The position numbers and the translations under genes were made by a program. From NCBI GenBank assembly GCA_002454815.1, contig DKJL01000010.1, forward strand, positions 62,001 through 126,000: a stretch of DNA of 64,000 bases. The letters run 5' to 3'. This stretch comes from Flavobacteriales bacterium UBA6693. Its GTDB lineage: Bacteria > Bacteroidota > Bacteroidia > Flavobacteriales > Weeksellaceae. The notes under the pieces are model-generated. The model saw only the letters and a program-made list of their open reading frames with translations, was not told the DNA's origin and did no database searches. Positions 35,782-46,000 of this stretch are shown here, piece after piece. Numbering within the stretch: position 1 is the stretch's first letter; each line of letters starts with the position of its first letter.

Positions 35782-36717
35782 GCTTACGACGGGCGCTGAC
35801 GACCGCGTGTTTAAATAAGTGCTTTGTCCGTTTAAAGTCGGTGCTGCCCGCCGGTAGATGAGGTTTTGTTGAACACTTTATAATAATGGTTTATGATCAG
35901 GTATTTCGGAATGATAATTAATTGTAGTCAGTGATAAAACAATTGTGCGTTCACTGCGCAGTCGCAAAAATTTGCGGTACTGTTTGACTTACTTACGCTT
36001 TGTTAATGGTCGTAAGCACTGATTATCAGTAATCGTGATCAATAGAATTGAGAAAAAATCAGTCAGTTCAATTTACCATAGCAGCTACATGTGTTTGCTT
36101 AGATCTTAAAGTGCTCAGCGTCCGGTAATGTGCATTTTCGTAATTTACTACAGATCAACGGTATAACCTTTCCGATTATCATTATCATAAAAATTATATT
36201 GTGTTTTGCATAGCAGTTCTCGCTTGAAGAGTGGAGCGAATTGGCAGATTACAAGCCCTTTTACTAGTTTTGTGCGGGAGGTAGACGATTAATCACATTG
36301 GTTTATTCAAACCCAGGATTGCGGATTTCGTAATTTCAGCTAGGTGCTGGGTTCGTGTATTTCTTGTCAGTTACCACCTCAAAAAAACTTAAAAACACAA
36401 AGTACTGTACGATGGAAAATAAGGTCTCACATACCGGCTCTCACGGCACCTGATAGTGCGGTTTGGCCGCTCTTAGCTGAACCCGAAAGTGCATCGCTGA
36501 TGCCGAAACTTCGGCTGGTGGCTGCTTTTCTCACGATAATTCGTAACGCCGGACTGGCGTGGCAAACGGAGCGCTCAGTCGCTGCGTCAGTTCGTCAGCG
36601 TACGTGGTCTGCGGCGCGTGTATTGTCCGTTTGTGCCCGAAACGCCAGTGCAGCACGGCTGCCTGCATCACTTCCCGAAAAAAACATTTAAACACATACA
36701 CAATAGAAATTTATTTT
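35782..36717. other. Long A+T-rich intergenic region upstream of the YadA-head-like protein
   Basis: About 940 bases without a convincing gene. The right-hand 370 bases are open in two frames, but the translations are arginine- and cysteine-rich and not protein-like. A palindromic core ATTGCGGATTTCGTAATT lies at 36318-36335 and a matching half-site ATTTTCGTAATT at 36134-36145. No full promoter consensus was found. Confidence 0.5.
36318..36335. promoter_or_regulatory. Palindromic site shared with the 27.8 kb region
   Basis: ATTGCGGATTTCGTAATT differs at two positions from the core at 27841-27858. It lies 382 bases before the start of the YadA-head-like gene. It could be a regulator-binding site or a transcribed hairpin. 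Confidence 0.45.
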
Positions 36718-38514
36718 ATGAAAAGAAATCTACTTATTCTAAGCACTCTTGCGCTCTCCGGATTTGCATTTGGACAGGTAAGCATCAACAACATAGCACC
36801 GAAAGCGACGCTCGATGTCACTGCCCGAGCAACAGATGCTACAACTGCTGAGGGTATTATTGCCCCGCGGCTGACTGGGGATCAAATCCTGGCAAAAGAT
36901 GCAATGTATGATGCCGACCAGACTGGAGCGCTGATCTACGCTACTTCTAAAGTGACCACACCCGCCGGGACAAAGACGCGAAATATTACTGCAGCGGGTT
37001 ACTATTATTTTAATGGAACGGAATGGATAAGTGCCAACTCTAATTTAGGCAATCTTCGTTTGATTGGCGGCGCAAACCATATTACCCAGGATGCCGGTGT
37101 TGGGAGTAATGGTACCAGTGTAGGTACAGGTAATATTGAAAAAAGCACAGATAAAAGTTACAGTACTATAGCGATAGGGGCATCAGCGGGAAATTCATTA
37201 ACAAATGGATATAGAAATATATTCGTGGGTACGAACGTTGGTAAATCAACTACTACAGGTCATAGTAACACCATCATTGGAATGCCCGCCTTCGACCAGA
37301 ATACTACAGGAGTATATAATACCAGTTTAGGTCAGAGTACTTTACGCTTAAGCACGACAGGAAGTGGTAACACAGCCATTGGTGCCCTTGCAATGAATCA
37401 AACTACAACTGGTTTAGAAAATACTGTACTTGGCTACCGTGCACTATACGAGAACAAAACTGGTAATGGTAATATCGCTATTGGGATAAGTTCCGGACAG
37501 AACATCACTGAAAGTTCAAACAACATTTCTATCGGTAATCTGGCATATGTTGCAAACGGTGCATTATCAAATCAATTAAGTATCGGTAATCTGATTTACG
37601 GTAATGGTTTAGATGGCACCGCTGCAACAATAAGTACAGGCAATGTAGGTATTGGTGTGAAGGCGCCTTCTAACAGGCTTCACGTAACTGCAGCCGCCAA
37701 CCCAGTTCGCCTGGAAGGTCTTGTAGCGGCAACGACTCCGTTAACGGATAGAGCATTAGTTGTTGATAATACCGGTGTTGTAAAAGTAGGACCTGCAGGT
37801 TCTGCAAATGGTGATAACACAAATGATGCTTGGGTCAATCAGGAAGGTAAAGTTGTGTTAGGCACTTTAGCGAACGGAACCGCTCCGCGACCTGCAGGGA
37901 CAGAGTTTGCCGCCTTAGATAGTGGGTTTGTCGGCATTGGTAATCAAAATCCCCAACGGCTGCTTCATTTGACCCGGAACGATAAAGGCACGCCGTCCAT
38001 GGTGGTTCTTGATAATCCTAATACAACTGACAAAAACGGAGCGTCTTTTTCTTTCAGAGGCACAACGACCGGGACCGGAGGTGCTTCTTTCTATGAATTC
38101 GCTTCTATACAAGCAGAATACAATATACATGATCAATCTAGTGCCGCTTCCACTATGAAATTTTTTACTAGTTCAGGTAAGCTAAGAGAGCGAATGAGAA
38201 TTACTACAGAAGGCTTTCTGGGCGTTGGAACCGGCGCCCCGACCAATACGTTGCATGTAGTTGCGACAGAAAACCCACTCCGGCTTGGCGGGCTGCAAGC
38301 AGGTGCATCCACAGATAAGATTGTCACGGTTGATGACAAAGGCGTGCTGCGAACATTGACAGCAAAGGATTTGGCGCTGCAAACATTGACCGCAAAGGAT
38401 TTAGATTTTTCGGGGCTGCCAACTTTCGAAGATGATATAACTGCCGGCACTGGAGGCTTAGCGTCGGGTAAACTGTACAGAACTTCAAAGGGCGATTTAA
38501 AAATAAAATTATAA
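36718..38514 (+). CDS. Secreted adhesin-like protein with YadA-head-type repeats
   Basis: 598 aa from the ATG at 36718, chosen because it starts a clean signal peptide (KRNLLILSTLALSGFAFGQ); the open frame upstream is not signal-like. A short N-terminal domain has KATLDVTARATDATTAEGII. From about residue 160 to 260 there are repeats of the form GxxNTxIGxxAxxxNTTG (SGNTAIGALAMNQTTTG is one), as in heads of trimeric autotransporters and phage fibres. Two related modules follow (LHVTAAANPVRLEGL and LHVVATENPLRLGGL). No coiled-coil/beta-barrel anchor and no T9SS sorting domain is seen, so the export route is unclear. A terminator follows. Confidence 0.82.
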   Translation: MKRNLLILSTLALSGFAFGQVSINNIAPKATLDVTARATDATTAEGIIAPRLTGDQILAKDAMYDADQTGALIYATSKVTTPAGTKTRNITAAGYYYFNGTEWISANSNLGNLRLIGGANHITQDAGVGSNGTSVGTGNIEKSTDKSYSTIAIGASAGNSLTNGYRNIFVGTNVGKSTTTGHSNTIIGMPAFDQNTTGVYNTSLGQSTLRLSTTGSGNTAIGALAMNQTTTGLENTVLGYRALYENKTGNGNIAIGISSGQNITESSNNISIGNLAYVANGALSNQLSIGNLIYGNGLDGTAATISTGNVGIGVKAPSNRLHVTAAANPVRLEGLVAATTPLTDRALVVDNTGVVKVGPAGSANGDNTNDAWVNQEGKVVLGTLANGTAPRPAGTEFAALDSGFVGIGNQNPQRLLHLTRNDKGTPSMVVLDNPNTTDKNGASFSFRGTTTGTGGASFYEFASIQAEYNIHDQSSAASTMKFFTSSGKLRERMRITTEGFLGVGTGAPTNTLHVVATENPLRLGGLQAGASTDKIVTVDDKGVLRTLTAKDLALQTLTAKDLDFSGLPTFEDDITAGTGGLASGKLYRTSKGDLKIKL

Positions 38515-38624
38515 AATTTAAATGTGGAAGAACTTTTCGAAGCAACATCCGCCAACCGGAAGGTTTTCCAGCGTTAGTTGCTTTCGACTAAACGCTTAAA
38601 TACCTTCGGAGTGCCACTTAGCAG

Positions 38625-38657
38625 AGCTTTATGAAACCTTTTTCATAAAGCTTTTTG
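38625..38657 (+). terminator. Rho-independent terminator
   Basis: A perfect 12-bp stem AGCTTTATGAAA (38625-38636) and TTTCATAAAGCT (38641-38652) with loop CCTT and a T-rich tail. It lies 110 bases after the YadA-head-like gene. Confidence 0.9.
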
Positions 38658-39191
38658 TTTTTAAACCACTTATATTTCGCTATTAACCGATTATAAAACG
38701 CTTCGCCACTATCTGTTGCTTTGCTGAAACGAGGAGTATGAATACAAATCAGATCGCTGCCGGTACACTGCTGAGCAGCATGGGGTTTCATTTTATACAA
38801 AAATACAATAAAATACTGCGTATTCCTGCGTAGAGTTCTCTCAGGACCGGTCATTTAACGTTGCAGCCTGCCCGTCGTTAATTAATTTTGACAGCTGAAG
38901 AAATCCTCTTATTTCTAATGATTTTCGCTCACTGAAACTTACCATTTTACCCCAAGTTATTTTACGTTTTTTCACGCTCAATTGTAGACGGTGCAACGGT
39001 ATTCTCTCAGGCATCATTCAAGCAAAACACCGGAAATCTGTTCTGTTACTGCATTTGTGCAATTACGGATCAGTAGAGACAAAGTGCGTTATATTGATTA
39101 TTATCTCTTGTTTTAATTTATTTTTTATGGTGTCGTGAAGAGAAAAGCATTATCATGAGATTATGGCGGTGGTGTACTTTGATATAAATTT
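38658..39191. other. Intergenic region upstream of a T9SS-sorted protein
   Basis: About 530 bases without a gene. A half-site ATTACGGAT (39062-39070) is similar to half of the palindrome seen at 27.8 and 36.3 kb. The promoter element of the next gene follows at its right edge. Confidence 0.4.
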
Positions 39192-39199
39192 TAATTTTG
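39192..39199 (+). promoter_or_regulatory. -7 promoter element TAATTTTG
   Basis: TAATTTTG matches TAnnTTTG and precedes the ATG at 39214 by 14 bases. Because it lies inside the in-frame upstream extension (from 39163), it argues for the later start. No TTG is found at the standard -33 distance. Confidence 0.6.
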
Positions 39200-39213
39200 C
39201 TTTACACACCACG

Positions 39214-42200
39214 ATGATGAAAACAACTTTACTCACTTCCGGCCGGACCCTGTTTTACGAAGTCAGCTCACGGCTGCGCCTACGACATTTATCAGCTGCT
39301 TTATTTCTACTGTTCAGCAGTCCGGGTGTTCTGCAGGGCGGTGCTGCCGCCGATCCGGCAGAAACTCCAGAGCCGGGCCGATACCTGCGCCCGGAAAAAC
39401 CGCGCAATCAGTTGCCAAAAACGATTCGGTCTAAAAGTCTGAAAAATACTGCCGTCAATTCTATATCCTTTGCTGAGGGTTATTTTAGAAGTGCCGGTTC
39501 CGGTTACTGGAATTCAGTCACGAGCTGGGAATATTCGAGCGATGGCAGTGTCTGGACCGTGGCCTCCGCTGTCCCGGACCTGGCAGCAAACACCATATTA
39601 ATTCAGCCGGGGCATACGATTACCATCACCGAAGCTGTCAGCGTTGATCAGGTGGTGATCGGAAATGGTGGTGTATTAAACATTGCGTCGTCGGGCTTCA
39701 TCGTTAATGATGGCACCGGGGACGATGTCATCATCCGGAGTGGAGGTACCCTGAAATATTCAGCAGGCTCAAACTATGCCGGTTTTAGTGGTGCCGCTCC
39801 GGTGATATCAGTCGAATCGGGCGGAATGATCTGGGTGGGAATTGCCGGTTTAGCAAACACACAGGTCGCGAACTATGTTTATAAAGATGCATCGATACTG
39901 GAGTGGGGGCTTGCTGATGCTTTTACTTCAGGTGTTACCTATTTTCCTAATGCCAGTGAGGAAATAATTCCGATTTTCAGGTTTACAGACCAAGTTGGAG
40001 CGGTAGGGGCGGGCAGCGGCCCATTATTGGTTAACGGTGTATTAGAAGCAAACGGCAATATCACCTTTGCAGGAACCAACAGCAAAACCTTCAGAAATGG
40101 GGTACGGGGAAGTGGTACTATTACGCAGGGACCAAATTCAGGAAAAATAATTTTGGGCAGCAGCACGACAATACCTGAGATTGGAGGTTCTGTTTCCTTG
40201 AACGTAGTGTCATCCGGACTTATCCTTCCCAACGGTGCCAATATCCCGGTAGACGCAAAGGTCAAACTGACAAGTTCTGCAGAAAACAATACTGTTACCA
40301 GGGACGGCGGCGTTCTGACCGTCAATGGGATACTGGATCTCACGAACATGAGGATCAGCAACAGTGCACCGGGAAGTGTAACTGTAAACGGTACGCTGAA
40401 GACCGCACACAGTGGCGGTCTGTATGGTACCGGCGCAGCGATTGCAAGTGGAATCTTAACTTTGAACTCCAACAGTACTGTGGAATACAACGGAGCCCAC
40501 GATCAGGTAATAAGCTCCAATCCCACTTATTATCATATCGCATTTTCGGGTTCAGGAACCAAAACTACAGTCGGAGTGATCAGGGTGGACAACCTTGGAT
40601 CGGTCAAGATCACCGGCGCTGCAACGGTGAACGCTACGTCCAATCTCGCACCGGACTCGAACAGGACGTCTTTTACAATGGACGGTGGGCGTTTGGTTAT
40701 CCGAACCGGTGGTACGCAACCCAATATGCAGGGTGTCTATAATTTAACCGGCGGGGTGATAGAATTCGCCGGCACGTCGAAAACCCAGATAAGAATTGGT
40801 GCGCCTGCGAAAGAATATTACAATGTAGCAGTCTCCGGTACACAGGTGGAAACGGGTGGCAAAAACTTCATCGTTAAAAATATATTGAGTGTCAATTCCG
40901 GCGGCGTACTCACCGTGCCGGAGACCGCGACCAAGGTAAATTCTAACGTGGTGACCGCCAGGAAGGGACTTCAGGTCGCTGCCGGCGGTACGGTACTGTT
41001 TAAAAATAATGCGCAGCTGCTACAGGATGCAGACGCGGTTAACACCGGTAACGTCACTGTTTTGCGCAACAGTACAATGAAGCGTCTGGATTACACGTAT
41101 TGGGGCGCGCCCGTTACAGGTCAGCCGTTTCAGCCTTTCTCGCCTCAGACGGTCGGTTCCCGGTTTTACACCTATAACGAAGCTGACAACAGTTTTACCT
41201 CCATCCCCGATCCGGCTGCGGCTACTTTCGTGCCGGGAAAGGGATATGCCATCAGGGCACCGAATAATGCCAGCCCGACAAATTATCATCTGTTTGAAGG
41301 CAGGTTCAACGGTACCCCCAATAATGGAAATTATTTCTTTGATTTAAAATATTCTGGTCCGAACCAAGGTCTTAATATGATCTCAAACCCTTATCCCAGC
41401 AACATCGACTTACGGGTGCTGACGGGAAATAATGCGGCTTTAACCGACGGTATTTATTACTTCTGGACCAATAACGCCAACAGCGGGACCGGAAATCCCA
41501 CCCAGACCCCCACCGGCAGCTACGGAAATTACAGCGTGAACCAGTACGCAACGCTGAATGCCATGGGCGCCACACCGGCAAGTTCGGGCGCAGAAGGTTC
41601 GGCTGTTTTTCCGTCCGCTATAGTCCGGCCGGGCCAGGGTTTTCTGATCAAAGCCAAGGCAGCGGGAAGTTTAACGTTCGATCATTCCATCAGAACTTCT
41701 GCCATTAGTGACGGTAAAAACAGTTCGGTTTTCTTTAATGAGCGTCAGGAAAATGAAGAGCCTGCACCTCCGGTGGACCGGTTTTGGCTGAAACTGGTGA
41801 CGCCTGCGAACCACAGGAACGTTCTGTTGATCGGTTATGCAGAGGGTGCCAGTGATGCATACGATCCGATGTACGATGCCGAAGCCATGAGCGCTTCCGA
41901 TCAGTTTTATAGTATTGTTGATGGAAAGCTGCTGGCTATACAGGGCAAAAGCTTTCCGCTGTCAGATGAAGAGGTGGTGGTTTTAGGTGCTTCTTTTTAC
42001 GAGCCGGGCACCTATTTGATCGGTATCGAGGCTAAGGAAGGTATTTTTGAAACCGGTAAAGCAGTTTATCTGCACGATAAAAAACTAAATACCTACACTA
42101 ATCTGCAGAACCAAGATTACCGTTTCACCACAGAAAACGGCACCGATAACGGACGCTTTGAACTTCGTTACGAAGAAGGCGTTATGGGGACCGCAGATCT

Positions 42201-42426
42201 GCCGGAGGACGAAGCAGGCGTCTACCGCGACGGAGACAATTTTGTGGTAAGAGCGCTATCGGAAATAAGGGAACTTACTGTTTACGACGCAGCAGGAAGA
42301 GTGGTCACTGCGCTGAAACCCAACAGAAAAGAAGTCGTCATTCCTGTTAATCAGCTTGAAAAGGGGTTTTATCTCATTACAATAAAGACTGATCATAAAA
42401 TATCCCGCAAGAAGATCTTGCGGTAA
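39214..42426 (+). CDS. Large secreted surface protein with T9SS type A sorting domain
   Basis: 1070 aa from the ATG at 39214, set by the promoter element just upstream. A basic, hydrophobic N-terminus (RHLSAALFLLFSSPGVLQGG) acts as signal peptide. From about 88 there is GYFRSAGSGYWNSVTSWEYS and then a long glycine/asparagine/threonine-rich beta-helix-like region to about 600. Next comes a module with RLDYTYWGAPVTG (about 623) and NMISNPYPSNID (about 720), then RFWLKLV (about 856). The last 70 residues (VYDAAGRVVTAL, LEKGFYLITI, KISRKKILR) form a type A sorting domain. Probably an adhesin; no enzyme motif seen. A small PID protein follows after 34 bases. Confidence 0.88.
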   Translation: MMKTTLLTSGRTLFYEVSSRLRLRHLSAALFLLFSSPGVLQGGAAADPAETPEPGRYLRPEKPRNQLPKTIRSKSLKNTAVNSISFAEGYFRSAGSGYWNSVTSWEYSSDGSVWTVASAVPDLAANTILIQPGHTITITEAVSVDQVVIGNGGVLNIASSGFIVNDGTGDDVIIRSGGTLKYSAGSNYAGFSGAAPVISVESGGMIWVGIAGLANTQVANYVYKDASILEWGLADAFTSGVTYFPNASEEIIPIFRFTDQVGAVGAGSGPLLVNGVLEANGNITFAGTNSKTFRNGVRGSGTITQGPNSGKIILGSSTTIPEIGGSVSLNVVSSGLILPNGANIPVDAKVKLTSSAENNTVTRDGGVLTVNGILDLTNMRISNSAPGSVTVNGTLKTAHSGGLYGTGAAIASGILTLNSNSTVEYNGAHDQVISSNPTYYHIAFSGSGTKTTVGVIRVDNLGSVKITGAATVNATSNLAPDSNRTSFTMDGGRLVIRTGGTQPNMQGVYNLTGGVIEFAGTSKTQIRIGAPAKEYYNVAVSGTQVETGGKNFIVKNILSVNSGGVLTVPETATKVNSNVVTARKGLQVAAGGTVLFKNNAQLLQDADAVNTGNVTVLRNSTMKRLDYTYWGAPVTGQPFQPFSPQTVGSRFYTYNEADNSFTSIPDPAAATFVPGKGYAIRAPNNASPTNYHLFEGRFNGTPNNGNYFFDLKYSGPNQGLNMISNPYPSNIDLRVLTGNNAALTDGIYYFWTNNANSGTGNPTQTPTGSYGNYSVNQYATLNAMGATPASSGAEGSAVFPSAIVRPGQGFLIKAKAAGSLTFDHSIRTSAISDGKNSSVFFNERQENEEPAPPVDRFWLKLVTPANHRNVLLIGYAEGASDAYDPMYDAEAMSASDQFYSIVDGKLLAIQGKSFPLSDEEVVVLGASFYEPGTYLIGIEAKEGIFETGKAVYLHDKKLNTYTNLQNQDYRFTTENGTDNGRFELRYEEGVMGTADLPEDEAGVYRDGDNFVVRALSEIRELTVYDAAGRVVTALKPNRKEVVIPVNQLEKGFYLITIKTDHKISRKKILR

Positions 42427-42460
42427 CGGTGCCTGTGTTCTAACAATAATTTTTATTCCC

Positions 42461-42712
42461 ATGAAAAGTAAGATACTTCCGGTCTGTTTTATTCTCAGCT
42501 ATAGTTTCATTTTTTCGCAGACGCAAGAAAACCGCTTCGCAATTTCCGAAGCTGAATCCCGGGCAATGGAACAACCGGAAATGGTAGCAGCGCCGGGACC
42601 GCCTGATGACGGTGATCCGGTGCCGGTGTCGATTGACGGTCATCTCGTGGTTTTATTTTTGGCCGGCGTGGGAATGATCGCCGGTGTCCAAAGCCAAAAA
42701 AGAACATCTTAG
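42461..42712 (+). CDS. Small secreted, membrane-anchored PID-motif protein (copy 2)
   Basis: 83 aa. Signal peptide KSKILPVCFILSYSFIFSQ, then QENRF, an acidic linker with AAPGPPDDGDP, a VSIDGH motif (serine where the paralogues have proline), a hydrophobic helix LVVLFLAGVGMIAGV and the basic tail QKR. It lies 34 bases after the 1070-aa T9SS protein on the same strand, so it is co-transcribed with it. With copies at 23248 and 50834 it forms a family in which each member stands next to a T9SS-sorted protein. Function unknown; a surface-anchoring or export partner is possible. Confidence 0.75.
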   Translation: MKSKILPVCFILSYSFIFSQTQENRFAISEAESRAMEQPEMVAAPGPPDDGDPVPVSIDGHLVVLFLAGVGMIAGVQSQKRTS

Positions 42713-43084
42713 CCCCTGTGGTTAAGTCATTGAGTAATTTTATTACGGCTGATGCGCTTTTTGTTTCCGGAAAGTGCTCTTCGCTGCAGAGATGGGGGTT
42801 AGCCGAGACCGTGCTCCGAAGATTCATATTATTTGCCGGCGGTGCTTAGCTGCGTATTTTTTTTTGCAGCTGATCCAATCGTCGGTGTAAACTTTAATCC
42901 GTTTTATAAAGCTGTTTGAAAATTGCACCGTAAGATTGGGATTTCAGCATTGTGTCCTGATGGTATTTCCGTTGGGGAGTCCGCCGTATCTGTCGCAGCA
43001 TTGAAATCCTCAGCGGCAGATTATCCCCTAAATGAAAAAGCCGCTTCAGAATGAACTGAAACGGCTTTACTTTTAAATTTAAAT
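42713..43084. other. Intergenic region between convergent genes
   Basis: About 370 bases with no gene. The terminator of the giant minus-strand gene lies at its right end. No clear plus-strand terminator for the 42461 gene was found. Confidence 0.5.
43035..43068 (-). terminator. Rho-independent terminator of the giant surface protein gene
   Basis: On the plus strand AAAGCCGCTTCAG (43037-43049) and CTGAAACGGCTTT (43056-43068) pair with one mismatch around AATGAA. On the minus strand the hairpin is followed by a short T-run. It lies 17 bases after the stop codon of the 2334-aa gene. Confidence 0.85.
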
Positions 43085-46000
43085 CTAATTGATCAGCTTC
43101 TTACTGATCGTTTTACCATCCGTGGTGGTGATCTTGAAGATCAAAACCTGATTGGTGCGTCCGGTCTGCAAAGAAACTTTGGTGTCCCTGATATTTTTCA
43201 CCACATTGAGCAGTCTGCCGTTCATATCAAAAACTTCCACGCTTTCCATTATTGTTTTCTTCGACTGAACGACTACTTCGTTTTCGTTCCGGTAAAGTAC
43301 TATCGTGTTGCTGTCGGAAGTACTGTCCGCCACCGCAAGAACGCCATTGCTGTAGACGATTTCGAAACGGGAATTAAACTTGCCGGGTTCTGTGGCAAAT
43401 GTGTACGCTGACGATTTCAGATCATGCACGGTACCGGTGAATTTATCATGCAGGAAAACCTGTTGGCTGCCTTCGAACAGACCGTCAACATGATCGATGG
43501 CGATGGTGTAATTGCCCGCAGTAACGGTTTCAAAATTCAGCACAACGACATCGGAAGGCGTAAAGGAGGCCCGTCCCTGAATGATGTATCGGGTGTCATT
43601 AAGCCAGGAAGTCAGTGCGGTAGAGCCATCGCCCATGTATTTACCGTCGGTACGGTCGAGGTCATTGCTAGCGGTGGGCATATACGCAATGAGCATTTGC
43701 CCGAATTCTCCGGCTTTATTGCTTACATTCAGCCAGATGCGGCTGCGTTCTGCGTTCGTTTCCGTTCTGAAAAACTGGTTGTCATGGTTGTCAGCAGTTC
43801 TCATCAAATTGTTAAACATTACATTCGCCGGGTTGCCGGTCTTGTTTCTGGCAACAAACCCCTGACCGACCTGAATGAAACCGTTGGGTGTTGCGCTCGT
43901 TTCCGATGGAGCTGTTGGCACCACCGAAGTGCCGCCGGCAACGGTATAGGTTGCGTAATAAGCGGAAGTACCTTCCGTTCCTACGGGCACTGCATTACGT
44001 CTTCTCCAGAAATACAGGGTGCCGTCCAGCACTGCTGCGTTATCGTTAAGAAATGTATCCGCATTGATCACCGACGGGTAAGGATTGGCGATCATATTGT
44101 ATCCCTTGCCGTCAGGGTCCAAAGAGACTGCGACGGGTCCGTTGGTCGGAATTCCTGTAAACGCGCCGGTCCATTCTGTCGCGACAGCGGAAGGATGATT
44201 GTCCGGCATTCTGATCAGATAACCTTTACCGGCTGCAAACGCGTTGGTGGCTGGATCGATGACATTAAACAGATCGGTGGCGGAAGAGTAGGTGTAAAAA
44301 CGGTTGCTGACGGTCTTCGGAGAAAAGGCTTTCAGCGTCTGTGTGCCGGTAACGGGCGAACCCCACATGGTATAATCAAGGCGATATAATTTCGAACTGT
44401 TTCTTTTTACGGTAATATTTCCGGAATTGACGGCGTCTGTTAACTGGATGAGATTGGTGTTGCTCTCCAATGTAAAGCTGCCGCCGTCCACTTTCAGCGC
44501 GCCATAAAGCGTGACACTAAATCCTGCCGGAATTGTAATGTCGCCACTTTTCACCGTAACAGAACAGGCATTTATATTCGCTGCAATATTATAATTTCCT
44601 TCAAAAACTGCAGAAGTAGAAGCATTGGGCACGCCATTGTTCCAGGAAGTACCGTTCCAGGTCGTGGAATTGATATTCACCTTTGCAACCGTTGAAAATT
44701 TGGATGCGCAGTCGCCGTTCTGAAGTACAGCTCTAAAATAGGTAGTTTCGTAGAGGGGTCCCATTTCCGCTCCGCTGAGCGTGGTGGTGAAATTGGAGAT
44801 CTTCGTAATATTTGCAATATCTGCGAAATCCTCCTGTGTTGAACGTTGCCAGTACAAGATTTTCCCCTCACTGTCTTGCAGTACGAGATCGGTTGGGATC
44901 GTACCTGCGCAGACGGTCTGTTCTGCCGCGGCAACAGTTCCACCCACCGTCGCGGGCAAAATTTTCACCGGGCTGTTGTTGTCCACTGCAACCAAGCCGT
45001 TGGCATCCCGAACGGTTAATGTGTATGTAATTTCACCTACTGTACTGGTAGGTACATTTACGCTTTCTGAGTTGGGTAAACCATTACTCCAGATATACGT
45101 GTAAGGCGCATCTCCACCTACAATTTCTGCAGTAAGTACTGCGTCCGAACCCTCGCAAAATTCACCGTAACCATAGACCTCAACACTGAATTCACCCGCT
45201 TTAATACCGGTGAAAACGGAAGTCTGTCCGCTTGATAAGTTGGCATTTTCTGCAACCAAAGTATTATTTGCCAATGGACTGAATTTAATCCAAGGGTTTG
45301 AATTAACATTAAAAGTTCCATTTAATTGTGCTGCAGCAATTTCTGTTTCTGCCCCAAGAACATCTAAATTATCATATTTCCCGGTAATGGTCGCAACAGC
45401 TCCCGTAATTCCAGTTTGAGTTACATTCCAATACTTTCTCAGGTAATTTTGAGAACTATTATTGTTTGGATGTTTTATATTTTGTCCATTCACTGCTACA
45501 AAGGCATTAGAAAATGTACCTGCTGTCACATTGACTGTAATTGGCGCATAACTTGGTGCACCGGATAGTTCCCCAATTGGGAATAAATAACTTCCGATTC
45601 CTGCAAAAGGTCTGCGTACAAAACCATTCTCATCTGCTACAATCATGGTATTGATACCAAACGTGCCTTCTACAGGATTGCTTCCAAGGGTAAGATTATG
45701 TGCACCAAGAACTACGTTTCCTTTAGTGAGTGTAAGCGTTTCGGAAACCTTAATATCGTTGGCAAGTATAACTGCGCCAGTTTCTTTATTTACAATTAAG
45801 TTATTAAAAGCAGTTGCAGCAGTGCCGCCGATGATCTGATCTGAAACACCTGCCATATTGACGGTTTTCCCTTCGAAAGAAATAGTTTGATTCAATGTCA
45901 AATCTCCACGTACATTTAAAGTGTTTATTGTTGAAGCAAACGATGCGCCTGTACCGGAAATTTTTAAGTGATGATAACCACCGAAATCCAGGCCGTTCAC

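Noticed and set aside
36344..36717. Open frames just upstream of the YadA-head-like gene, including a longer N-terminus for it
   Set aside because: The translations are rich in Cys, Arg and Ser without domain features, while a clean signal peptide begins at 36718.
43424..44389. Plus-strand open frame of 321 codons inside the giant surface gene
   Set aside because: It is antisense to the well-supported C-terminal part of the 2334-aa protein, has an odd composition rich in Cys, Arg and His, and no family resemblance.
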